Below, piece by piece: positions 54,172 through 62,648 of a stretch of 64,000 nucleotides of DNA. The notes beneath the pieces are model-generated. The model did not search any database and was not told the origin of the DNA. It saw only the letters and a program-made list of their open reading frames with translations. Source of the DNA: Ignavibacteria bacterium (GTDB lineage: Bacteria > Bacteroidota > Ignavibacteria > Tepidaquicellales > Tepidaquicellaceae); NCBI GenBank assembly GCA_016704345.1, contig JADJAH010000018.1, positions 127,312 through 191,311 on the forward strand, read 5' to 3'. Position 1 is the first letter of the stretch, and the number at the start of each line of letters is the position of its first letter. A program made the translations under genes and the position numbers.

Positions 54172-55494
54172 ATGTCCTTTGCAATGATAATTTCCCGAAT
54201 GCTCCTTATTTTTTTCTCTTTGAACTTATTTGGCGGAATTGTTCCAATTGCAAATGCAAACAACTTCTGGAAAACTCTTAACAGTCCGACAACGTCAACT
54301 CTTCGCAATTGCGTCTTCACTGACCGGTTGAACGGATGGGCAGCCGGCGATGACGGTGTTATCATACATACATCTGACGGCGGCAATACTTTCGTCATTC
54401 AGGCAAATCCTGTTAATTATTACATCAACGATATATTCTTTTTGAACAACCGGCTTGGTTGGGTTGTATCAAATGAATTTCTTCCCGGAGGTAGTACAAT
54501 TATTACGACTACTAACGGAGGCACAAACTGGGTAGCTGAGAGATTTCCGGATACGACAATACTTTTCAGGACAGTTCATTTTCTTGATTCGTTAAACGGC
54601 TATCTTGCCGGTTACGGAGGTGCAATCAGCAAGACAACCAACGGCGGTATAAATTGGATCTCTGCAGAAGTTGACACTTCAGAATTCTCAGGAATGCCGA
54701 TAAACAGGATCGCATTTATCAACAATGAAATCGGGTTTGCCTGCGGCGGATTCATTGATGTTGCAGGCGTGATCTGGAAAACTACAAACTCGGGCTTCAA
54801 CTGGTATGCGGATGATTTTTCTCCTGAACCATTCTATGATCTTTTTATCCGAAATCAAACTAAAATAATTTCTGTAGGTGGAGATTTTGAATACGGAGTA
54901 ATGACTTGTAAGAGCAGCAACGCCGGACTCAATTGGCTGTATGAGAATGTAGGTCTGTTCGGACAGGCATATTCAATTGATTTCAGAACTCCGTCAGAAA
55001 TATGGATGCCGCTTGGTTACGCTGAAAGCTGGGCATTGTCATTGGATACGGGTGCAACATGGACTTCAGTTGCCACAGTTCATAATGCAAATATCTACTC
55101 GGTTGATTTTGTGGACTCTCTTAATGGATGGGCAGTTGGCGCCGGAGGTGTAATTCTGAAGTATGATCCGACAATGGTCAATATTGAATCTCAATTGAGC
55201 GTAAATAATAGTCCCTCTTTTGCGATCTGGAATTATCCTAATCCCTTCAATCCCAAAACCAGTGTTAATATTAAGTTGACCGAACCCGGCGTTGTTGAAA
55301 TTATTGTTTATGATATCACGGGAAGAGAAATTGCCATCTTATCAGACAACAGATTCTTTCAAGCCGGGACACATTCCTTTAAGTTTGATGGAAGCAATAT
55401 TTCCGGCGGGATATATTTTTACAGATTTGCATTCAATCCAACTTCAGGTAACAAGCCGTCTGTGCTGACCAAACGCATGGCCTTGATAAAATAG
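54172..55494 (+). CDS. Ycf48-like propeller with T9SS sorting domain
   Basis: The start is placed at MSFAMIISRMLL (54172; an alternative is 54184) since this gives a signal peptide ending IANAN; the open frame begins earlier but overlaps the divergent gene. About 440 residues. Blades: LNGWAAGDDGVIIHTSDGGNTF, LGWVVSNEFLPGG, GAISKTTNGGINWIS, LNGWAVGAGGVILKYDP. The C terminus is a type A T9SS domain (AIWNYPNPFNPKTSVNIKL ... VYDITGREI ... SGGIYFYRF ... KRMALIK). It is a paralogue of 47742-49076 and, like it, is divergent from a sialidase-like gene. Exported, role unknown. Confidence 0.88.
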   Translation: MSFAMIISRMLLIFFSLNLFGGIVPIANANNFWKTLNSPTTSTLRNCVFTDRLNGWAAGDDGVIIHTSDGGNTFVIQANPVNYYINDIFFLNNRLGWVVSNEFLPGGSTIITTTNGGTNWVAERFPDTTILFRTVHFLDSLNGYLAGYGGAISKTTNGGINWISAEVDTSEFSGMPINRIAFINNEIGFACGGFIDVAGVIWKTTNSGFNWYADDFSPEPFYDLFIRNQTKIISVGGDFEYGVMTCKSSNAGLNWLYENVGLFGQAYSIDFRTPSEIWMPLGYAESWALSLDTGATWTSVATVHNANIYSVDFVDSLNGWAVGAGGVILKYDPTMVNIESQLSVNNSPSFAIWNYPNPFNPKTSVNIKLTEPGVVEIIVYDITGREIAILSDNRFFQAGTHSFKFDGSNISGGIYFYRFAFNPTSGNKPSVLTKRMALIK

Positions 55495-55564
55495 TCATTC
55501 AGAACGGCTTCGAATGATTTGATTTGTATTATCACTGTATCACAAATATTCCGCCTTTAAAAGA

Positions 55565-55596
55565 AACAGCCGGAAGAGACTCCTCTGCCGGCTGTT
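55565..55596 (-). terminator. Terminator with AGCCGG stem
   Basis: AACAGCCGG(CAGAGG) and CCGGCTGTT-type arms around a GAGTC loop, between two convergent genes. It matches the other AGCCGG terminators and serves the gene at 55650. Confidence 0.85.
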
Positions 55597-55649
55597 AACT
55601 ACAATTCAAGTTCCGGAAACTACTTACCTGGAGTTTTCTTTTCTTCAAT

Positions 55650-58379
55650 TCAAGATATGCCTGTAATCATCTTTATCTTGTTTCTCCGAGGGTTTTGATT
55701 CTCTATCATCCTTGCCAATTCATATTTCATTCTTTCAAAATCAGAATTGAAAACAGGAATTCCCTCACTCATTTCGTTTTCTATGATTGACAGTACTGCT
55801 CCGGGAGGTTCAACTGCCTGAACAAACAAAGCGGCATTGTTATCAGCTATTGCAAAATCAGTTCCGTCAACAAAATTATCTCCGGTAAGATCCGTTACAA
55901 CATAACCGCTTAAGAAATTTGCTGCGGCATTGTCAATCAATCCAACATCTGTTCCGTCAACAACTTTATCCTGATCTACATCACCGCTGTACATACCTCT
56001 ATAGAACGGTGACGTACTCACAATAGCCTGATTATTTCCAAAGGCCTGTCCGTCGGGCTGAATGAAGTTGTAATTTGTAAAGGTGCTTCCCCTCACAAAA
56101 ATAACCGGAACTGCGCTCCATGTAATAATGCTGTTTCTGTGTTTGACAACTCTGTAATAACTTCCATCCAATGCGTGAGTGAAGAACATAGTATTGGTAA
56201 CTGCATTTGAGGCAATTGTTGTCTTCGTTGAATCAACAATAATGTTCGGATAATCCGCTCTGTGAAGATAGACCCTGACTGTATCCAACAATCTCCAAAA
56301 AGGATTTGCCGGGATAAACATACCCTGAGATGCAAGACCAAGTGTAGCGCTTGTTGTAGTTGGCAGGGGTTGTACGCATATATTATCCAAATACAAATTA
56401 TTACCAAATCCACTCTTTGCTTTGAATCTGATCCTGTTGGTTCCCGGTATCAATGAGTAGATCTTCGGCGCCCATTGAGAAGCAGTCGGAACAAAGCTGC
56501 TTGTTGTAGGAGGTGCAGTATTGAGTTCGCCATTCATCGGATATATACCTTTCAGAATTGCTCTCGTGAGATAAGTTGCTCCTCCATTAGTCGAGATTTC
56601 TATTACCAAAGAATCCGGACCAAATGCAGAAGTATAGGAGGCATAAGCTTCATCGAATGTCAGATAATATCCTGATGGAGTAGGCTCAAAGCTTGTTACC
56701 ATTGATTGCACTGTACCGCTTGATGCATTGTAGAAATTAAATGTTGAGGTTCCTCCGGTAGGGCTATAAGCGTTTGAGTTATGCCACATCCAGTGTGATA
56801 TTCCCGTGTATTCAAGACTGAAGTAGTCAGGCGTAAATGAACTATTCGAAAAATCTTCACATCCCCAGCACGGATTTGTAGGAAGCAATTCCACTTTGGT
56901 CATCCATCCCTGATAGATCCCGGAATAGTCTGAGCACCACAATGGGAACAGCCTCTGATTTCCGTTTACTGGATTACCCGGAATAAGGTTGGATGTTATT
57001 CCGATATAATCTCCCTGATAACCGGTAGCAATTCCGGAAACGCCAATTGACTTTGGCTTGAACCTGTGATCACTTACCTCAAAATCTGACCAGGTTGATC
57101 CGCCGTCAACCGATCTTGACATCCAGACTTCAACTGTGTCCGTGTTAGTGGTTCCCCTGTTATCATAATAAACAATGTTTACGCCGCCTGATTCATCAAC
57201 CCTGATAGCAGGAAAGTACTGTGTCTTGCCGTTGTTCAGCGGATCCTGATTAACTCTAATTCCTGAAGACCAGGTTGTTCCTCCATCAGTTGATCTGTGA
57301 AGTACAATGTCAGGGTCAGTCCCGGCAGGTGAAAGATTTTTTTGAGATGTTACAACATAGATCCACCCGGCTCTTGGTCCGCATGTTCTGTCAACATCTA
57401 TTCTCGGGAAGCTGTTTACTCTGATGGCTGTTGAGAAAAGTGTACCTCGGATTCCGTTCATATCAAAGGCGTTGTCAGTTACTGTCCATGTAACACCTCC
57501 GTTAACTGATTTTGCAAAGCCTGCAAAATCCTCTGTAAATGGCGAAGCACTTATTGGTGCTGCCCACACTACATAAACCTCACCGCCTGGACCGGTTCTG
57601 ATATCACAACCTTGTGAGTAGTGTCCGGCTACGGAAGTATTTATGTTTGCTGCTACAGACCAGTTCACACCTCCGTTTGCAGTATAAGAAACAGCAATTG
57701 GCGGATTTGCAACATTGAATCTTGACCATACGCAATAAGTTCTTCCATAATATGCACTTCCCGGAGAATCATCGGATGCCGCAAAATTCTTATCCTGAGA
57801 GCCGGAAACAATTGTGTATGTAGAAGACCATGTTGAACCGTTGTTGGTGGAATAGTTTGCAAACATTCCGGATATCGAATAGCCAAGGTGAGTCATGAAT
57901 ATTCTTCCGTCTTTGTCAATTGCAGGTCCTGGGTCGCCTCCATGGTTGCTAATCGGTGCACCCTGAAGTGTGTCTGTACCGAACCATGTATTTCCTCCGT
58001 CAGTACTTCTGTAATTTCCTTCGCTGATGAATAATGTACCCGTGTTGTTAAATGCATTCGAAGATGCAAACATAATGAGCGGATTCAACGGATGACGTGT
58101 AATTATCATCTCACTTTGATAGCTGTTTGCCCTTGGAAGAATTCTGAAAGTGGGAGATACAACAAGCACACCCGAGGGTGTCGGTATCGTTCTTTCAGTT
58201 TGATTCGGTTGAAAATAGAGATCTCTTTCGATTGGTAGCTGTGATGCTTGTGTGTTGATCGGATCGTAGAGATTGGTTTGTCTGGGGTCAATGCTCCATT
58301 TTCTTTCATCTGTCTGGGAGACAGCAATCGAAGACATTAACAGGAGTACAAACACTAAAAACAAAAAAGGACGTCTCAT
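55650..58379 (-). CDS. Exported sialidase-like propeller with HRNSI/dockerin module; tail frameshifted
   Basis: 909 residues, signal peptide 1-21 (SSIAVSQ). BNR/sialidase-like blades fill about 70-480 (YRSTDGGNTWFGTD, YSTNNGSTWSST, YTANGGVNWSVA, RSTDGGTTWSSG, RSVDGGSTWSDF). Then CEDFSNSSF...GFGNNLYLDNICV (beta-sandwich), the module with signature HRNSIITWS, loops DVDQDKVVDGTD and DLTGDNFVDGTD, and DNNAALFVQAVEPPGA. The expected charged tail begins (FERMKYELARM) but the frame ends at KMITGIS; the peptide AYLELKKRK, matching EYLEMKRN of the sisters, lies in another frame just downstream (about 55630-55660). A one-base change therefore cut the last ~15 residues. Confidence 0.88.
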   Translation of the reverse strand: MRRPFLFLVFVLLLMSSIAVSQTDERKWSIDPRQTNLYDPINTQASQLPIERDLYFQPNQTERTIPTPSGVLVVSPTFRILPRANSYQSEMIITRHPLNPLIMFASSNAFNNTGTLFISEGNYRSTDGGNTWFGTDTLQGAPISNHGGDPGPAIDKDGRIFMTHLGYSISGMFANYSTNNGSTWSSTYTIVSGSQDKNFAASDDSPGSAYYGRTYCVWSRFNVANPPIAVSYTANGGVNWSVAANINTSVAGHYSQGCDIRTGPGGEVYVVWAAPISASPFTEDFAGFAKSVNGGVTWTVTDNAFDMNGIRGTLFSTAIRVNSFPRIDVDRTCGPRAGWIYVVTSQKNLSPAGTDPDIVLHRSTDGGTTWSSGIRVNQDPLNNGKTQYFPAIRVDESGGVNIVYYDNRGTTNTDTVEVWMSRSVDGGSTWSDFEVSDHRFKPKSIGVSGIATGYQGDYIGITSNLIPGNPVNGNQRLFPLWCSDYSGIYQGWMTKVELLPTNPCWGCEDFSNSSFTPDYFSLEYTGISHWMWHNSNAYSPTGGTSTFNFYNASSGTVQSMVTSFEPTPSGYYLTFDEAYASYTSAFGPDSLVIEISTNGGATYLTRAILKGIYPMNGELNTAPPTTSSFVPTASQWAPKIYSLIPGTNRIRFKAKSGFGNNLYLDNICVQPLPTTTSATLGLASQGMFIPANPFWRLLDTVRVYLHRADYPNIIVDSTKTTIASNAVTNTMFFTHALDGSYYRVVKHRNSIITWSAVPVIFVRGSTFTNYNFIQPDGQAFGNNQAIVSTSPFYRGMYSGDVDQDKVVDGTDVGLIDNAAANFLSGYVVTDLTGDNFVDGTDFAIADNNAALFVQAVEPPGAVLSIIENEMSEGIPVFNSDFERMKYELARMIENQNPRRNKIKMITGIS

Positions 58380-58564
58380 AAGTTTACCCTTTCATTTTTT
58401 GAGTTTGATATTATTGAATCAAAGAACGAATTTTAGTTAAAGCAGTAACACAAAATATCTATGAGCGGATATCTAATCAAGGAACTTCCCTTCCTGATTA
58501 TTCAAGTTCAGATTTCACTTTCAATATTCAGAAGTTCATCTACAATTCAAAATACAAAAACAAA

Positions 58565-58585
58565 GCGCCGCAGGTGTGCGGCGCC
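58565..58585 (-). terminator. GC-rich hairpin after cytochrome gene
   Basis: GGCGCCGCA and TGCGGCGCT-like arms with a short loop, about 40 bases past the stop at 58627, followed by TTTGTTTTTG. Confidence 0.85.
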
Positions 58586-58626
58586 TTGTAAAGTAAGGAG
58601 AGTAAGAACAATGAAACACACTTATG

Positions 58627-60711
58627 TTACTTTATCAACATCATTTTCTTTGTGATGGCTTGTCCTCCGGATATTATTCTGTAGAAGTAAACACCAGATG
58701 AAACAAGTGAACCTGAATTTCCTGTAGAGTTCCAATCAACAGTATACTTTCCTGTGAAGATAGTTTCATTGTTGATCAGAGTCTTGATTTCCCTGCCGCT
58801 TATGTCATAGATCTTGAGCGTGACATTGGTAGTCTTTGGAATTGCAAAATCAATCTTAGTTGTAGGATTGAACGGGTTCGGATAGTTCTGGGACATTTCA
58901 AATGTACCCGGAACTTCTGTGCTTGTTTGGTTAATTCCAACTACTGCGTTCTTTGAAGCAAGCAGGAACTGGACTTCGAAGAATGGATTGTGAAGTCCGC
59001 GACTTGACTCTCTGATAGCCATTAGATAATTCCAGTAAGCTTTTCTAAGAGGAACGTTGTTGGAATCCTGTGCGATCAGCTGCCATGCAACTGAATCCAC
59101 TCCAACAGGCGGCAATGCAATTCTCAGGTTTGTTACGCAACCGGCAACTTCTTCTCTCCATGATCCCATTGTACCGTTTCCATCAAAATCAGCAGGAGCC
59201 ATGAAGTCATCAAAGCTGGTTACGCCCGGGTGACAGTCTTGACATGCTGCAACGTGATCAGTATTGGAAGCTTCATCATGCAGCTTCATGGTGTGTCCGC
59301 CAATCTTGTCTCTCGTAACAGTTCCTGTGTCTGTTGTTGGTGCCATGTGACATCCAACACAAGCACCCTGAATATTCCTGTGTGAACCTGTTATGTATGG
59401 TCCGCCAAATTCCGCTGCATTTGTTCCAATAACAATATCTCCCTGCGGACTTTCGTGAGGTCCCCATGTGCTGGTGAACGAACCACGCGCAGTGATGTAA
59501 GTTTTGTTGTTTCTTCTTGCCTGGTGACACGATATACAGGTCTTTCCTGCATTAGTGAATGCATAAGAGACTCCGTTTGCAAGAGTATCAGAACCTGCAG
59601 GATTGTTTCTCAGTGAATAATCATTATCATTGCCGTGCGGATCGTGGCATGTAGGACAGCCAAGAACTTCCTGATCAGCAAGTGTGAGATTGAGTGTTCC
59701 AAGTCTGTTCTTTGTATAATCAACATGGGATTCACCATCGTGGCATCTATTACAATCGCTCAATGTATTTCTCGATGCTGCTGCTACATTTCTACCTTCA
59801 AAAACTGCTTCTGAGTGTGTGGAATTTTCCCACTGTTGGTATGTACTGTATCTCCACGGTGAACCGTGGCAATTGCTGCACGAATTTGAAGAGTAGCTTA
59901 CTGCTATCCTGTTTGTATCGCCGCCGAATCTTGCGTGTTCTGTACCGGCGCCGTGGCATGATTCACATCCTACCGTTGCAAGAGGTACCAGATCAGGATA
60001 ATTTGTTACAAGATTGTCCCATTTTCCGGGAGCAGGTGGAGGAGTCCATACCCATCCGAGATTTCTGGCAACATCATCAAAGCCTTTGTTGTCATTGACT
60101 AGATTCTTGTCGTATCCGGTTGTATGACATTTCATGCATGAAGTATTGAAAGATGCAGGACCTCCGTCAATCATCTCACTGAATGTTGTACCGTGGCCGC
60201 TAACTTTCCATCTGTTAAATATTTCCTGAAACTCAGGCATTCCGCCGTGACATGACATGCACTTAGGATATGTGGTCGGCTGGCCGGAGAAATTTCCGAA
60301 TCCCGTGAAATTAGAAGCATAAAATGTTGCTGTGGTATCCTTTGTTCCGGACGAAGTTATTATTGAAACTCTTACATTATATTCACCAAGTGAATCTGTT
60401 CGGAATTTGTACCATCCTAATTCCGGTACGGCTGTAAGTGCAGCATTTGAACCGGTTGGTCTTGATACAAAAGTCCATGTTTGGCTTGAAATTGCTGCCG
60501 TATCTCCGAAATTGAAAACTGACAAGTAAACATATTGTCCTCTGCCTACGGAAACTAGTCCTGTAGCAATTGTGGAATCAGGAACGAGGGCTGGAATTGT
60601 CTTTAACATTTCGGGATTTGTAGCATGATTAACGATCTTTGCTCTAGGTACTGAATATGATACATCAGACAGAACAACCAAAGCCAAAACAATAAGTAGT
60701 AGTCTTTTCAT
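58627..60711 (-). CDS. Nine-haem c-type cytochrome with T9SS sorting domain
   Basis: The start is MKRLLLIVLALVVLS (60711), giving a signal peptide and 694 residues; a farther start adds a polar leader. Nine CXXCH haem-binding motifs lie between about residues 150 and 495: CMSCH, CMKCH, CESCH, CSNCH, CNRCH, CPTCH (followed by DPHG), CISCH, CVGCH, CQDCH. A beta-rich domain (about 45-135) precedes them. Extra histidines (HGTTF, THSEA, SHVDY, GSHRN, GGHTMKLH) are candidates for distal ligands. The last ~90 residues are a type A T9SS domain (EMSQNYPNPFNPTTKIDFAI...IYDISGREI...SGVYFYRI...KKMMLIK). It should be an electron carrier placed on the cell surface. Confidence 0.94.
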   Translation of the reverse strand: MKRLLLIVLALVVLSDVSYSVPRAKIVNHATNPEMLKTIPALVPDSTIATGLVSVGRGQYVYLSVFNFGDTAAISSQTWTFVSRPTGSNAALTAVPELGWYKFRTDSLGEYNVRVSIITSSGTKDTTATFYASNFTGFGNFSGQPTTYPKCMSCHGGMPEFQEIFNRWKVSGHGTTFSEMIDGGPASFNTSCMKCHTTGYDKNLVNDNKGFDDVARNLGWVWTPPPAPGKWDNLVTNYPDLVPLATVGCESCHGAGTEHARFGGDTNRIAVSYSSNSCSNCHGSPWRYSTYQQWENSTHSEAVFEGRNVAAASRNTLSDCNRCHDGESHVDYTKNRLGTLNLTLADQEVLGCPTCHDPHGNDNDYSLRNNPAGSDTLANGVSYAFTNAGKTCISCHQARRNNKTYITARGSFTSTWGPHESPQGDIVIGTNAAEFGGPYITGSHRNIQGACVGCHMAPTTDTGTVTRDKIGGHTMKLHDEASNTDHVAACQDCHPGVTSFDDFMAPADFDGNGTMGSWREEVAGCVTNLRIALPPVGVDSVAWQLIAQDSNNVPLRKAYWNYLMAIRESSRGLHNPFFEVQFLLASKNAVVGINQTSTEVPGTFEMSQNYPNPFNPTTKIDFAIPKTTNVTLKIYDISGREIKTLINNETIFTGKYTVDWNSTGNSGSLVSSGVYFYRIISGGQAITKKMMLIK

Positions 60712-60759
60712 GACTTTTAGATTATGATTGATGGAGAAAAATTTTGTTGTCGTATTCAT

Positions 60760-61343
60760 GACCTATATTAATACAATTCCAGTGCCACAAAAATTAATGC
60801 GCTAATTTTTGATTAAGGCAACTAATTTAAAATCCATGTGTGGCAAAATTGGACACAACCTCCGGTTATTGTAGATATATTCTTCATGTCAGTAAAAAAC
60901 TCAATTTAAGAGCAATTCGAGCACATAATTTGCCCGGTTAGCAACCTTGTAATTGAATTTAATCCTTCATAAAGCTAAGCTCCTAACAAAAATTAGAGTG
61001 TCAACCATTGACTTGTAATGTTTAGTCTTCGACATTTGAATTGAATTATTTCAGTGAAAGCCCTTATACTTTGATTTAGAATCTAATTGTCATACATTTG
61101 TGATAATCTCATAAATCAAGTTGAGAGTAATCTTCAAGGAAGACTAATTGACGGGTCACTTCTAAATGTACACACAATGAGACTATTTCTGTGTGCACAT
61201 TTTCCACACATGAGTCTGCGGCCAAATTCCCCTCCCCTTGATGAAATCTGTTCTTAATATTAATGTTCGAGTTAACCGAATTGATGACGGATAATCTGTA
61301 ATTAAGTTAAACAGAATTTAACTTCACCAAGCAGTTTCAATCA
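60760..61343. other. Long divergent intergenic region
   Basis: No gene or known RNA is visible in about 585 bases between the cytochrome gene (minus) and the propeller gene (plus). The one structured spot is an inverted repeat at 61167-61199, arms TGTACACACA and TGTGTGCACA (one mismatch) with a 13-base spacer, which could be an operator or hairpin. Confidence 0.4.
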
Positions 61344-61373
61344 TTGAATTTCAAGAACTTTAAAAGTCAGAAT

Positions 61374-62642
61374 ATGAAGACTATCATTGCAATCTTTTCA
61401 TTGGTAATGTTTTCAAGTTCCTTCTCCAACGCTCAGGTTTGGGAGCAGAAACTGAACGGAAGAAATGTCTGGTCGCTGGGGAAAGCAAATCAGAACGATA
61501 TTTTTGGCGATATTTTTGCCGGAGGATTAACAGGCAACAATTCGCGCATTTGGAGATCCTCAAACGGCGGAAACTCCTGGGACACTATTTATATAGGCAC
61601 GGGAGCTACAATGTGGGATTTTGGTTTTGACGCTACAGGCAACGTCTATGTGGCGAATTTCTCCAATGGCCTCCTCAAGTCAACAAACAATGGTACAAAT
61701 TTTACCGTAATTCCTGTATCAATTTTCAACAACAAGAATCCGCAGGGTGTCGAATGCGGCAGCGCAGGTCATGTATTTGTAACTACTTCATCAGGTTTCT
61801 TTAGAAGTACAGATTTCGGACAGACTTTTTCGGAAACTGCTCTTACAGGATTGAACTGCTTGCCTGTTATAGTTGATAAAGACAGCCTTAATATAGTGTA
61901 TGTAGGTGTTTCCTCCGCCGGCGGTACCGGCATTGGATGTTATAGATCTACTGACAACGGACTCACCTTCAGCAACAATCTCAATCCGGGAAAGAACGGA
62001 TACGGTTTGGCGCAGGATGATCTGAATGACATTATCTATATGATCACCACAACTTCACCTTACAATTTTGACAAGTCAACCGATAATGGATTGACCTGGA
62101 CAACAATGGGGAATATTTCCGCAGCTCAAAGAGGTGTTGCCCCTTCGTTAATGGATAATTCAATTTACACAGCAGGAAACGGTGGTGTCTTTAAGTCCTC
62201 AAACGGAGGAGCAAATTTTGTTAATCAGAATCTGACTATCAGTGCTACTCCGATACTTGCAGTGAATCACAACAATGTGTTGAAAGTCCTTGCCGGAGCA
62301 AGCGGCTCTGCATCAGGCGGTGTGTGGGTGTTCACAGAAGCAATTATACAGGGAGTAGAAAATCAGAACTCACTTGCTGAATCATTTCAGCTTCAACAGA
62401 ATTTTCCCAATCCTTTCAATCCATCAACACTTATTAAATACGAAATATCCAGGTCAGGCAAATACGATCTGATTGTTTATGATGCTCTTGGAAACACTGT
62501 TTACAAGATGGTAGATAATGTATTGCAACCGGGAAATTATGAAGTTGAATTCCATGGCGCCGGTTTACCAAGCGGCGTTTATTTTTACAGGCTTACTGAT
62601 GGTGTGAATTCTTTGAGCAGAAAGTTATTGATGTTGAAATAG
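61374..62642 (+). CDS. Exported BNR-type propeller with T9SS sorting domain
   Basis: The start is MKTIIAIFSLVMFSSSFSNAQ (61374), a clean signal peptide; 422 residues. The body has BNR-like blades (IWRSSNGGNSWDTIY, LLKSTNNGTNFTVI, FFRSTDFGQTFSET, CYRSTDNGLTFSNN, FDKSTDNGLTWTTM, VFKSSNGGANFVNQ), a propeller of the VPS10/sortilin-like sort. The C terminus is a type A T9SS domain (QLQQNFPNPFNPSTLIKYEI ... VYDALGNTV ... SGVYFYRL ... RKLLMLK). Followed six bases later by the beta-barrel gene, so probably one operon. Confidence 0.9.
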   Translation: MKTIIAIFSLVMFSSSFSNAQVWEQKLNGRNVWSLGKANQNDIFGDIFAGGLTGNNSRIWRSSNGGNSWDTIYIGTGATMWDFGFDATGNVYVANFSNGLLKSTNNGTNFTVIPVSIFNNKNPQGVECGSAGHVFVTTSSGFFRSTDFGQTFSETALTGLNCLPVIVDKDSLNIVYVGVSSAGGTGIGCYRSTDNGLTFSNNLNPGKNGYGLAQDDLNDIIYMITTTSPYNFDKSTDNGLTWTTMGNISAAQRGVAPSLMDNSIYTAGNGGVFKSSNGGANFVNQNLTISATPILAVNHNNVLKVLAGASGSASGGVWVFTEAIIQGVENQNSLAESFQLQQNFPNPFNPSTLIKYEISRSGKYDLIVYDALGNTVYKMVDNVLQPGNYEVEFHGAGLPSGVYFYRLTDGVNSLSRKLLMLK

Positions 62643-62648
62643 ATTAAT

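Noticed and set aside
33329..58379. Sialidase enzyme call for the five BNR-repeat proteins
   Set aside because: Asp-box turns are clear but I cannot identify the arginine triad and catalytic Tyr/Glu set; 'sialidase-like propeller' is the supportable name.
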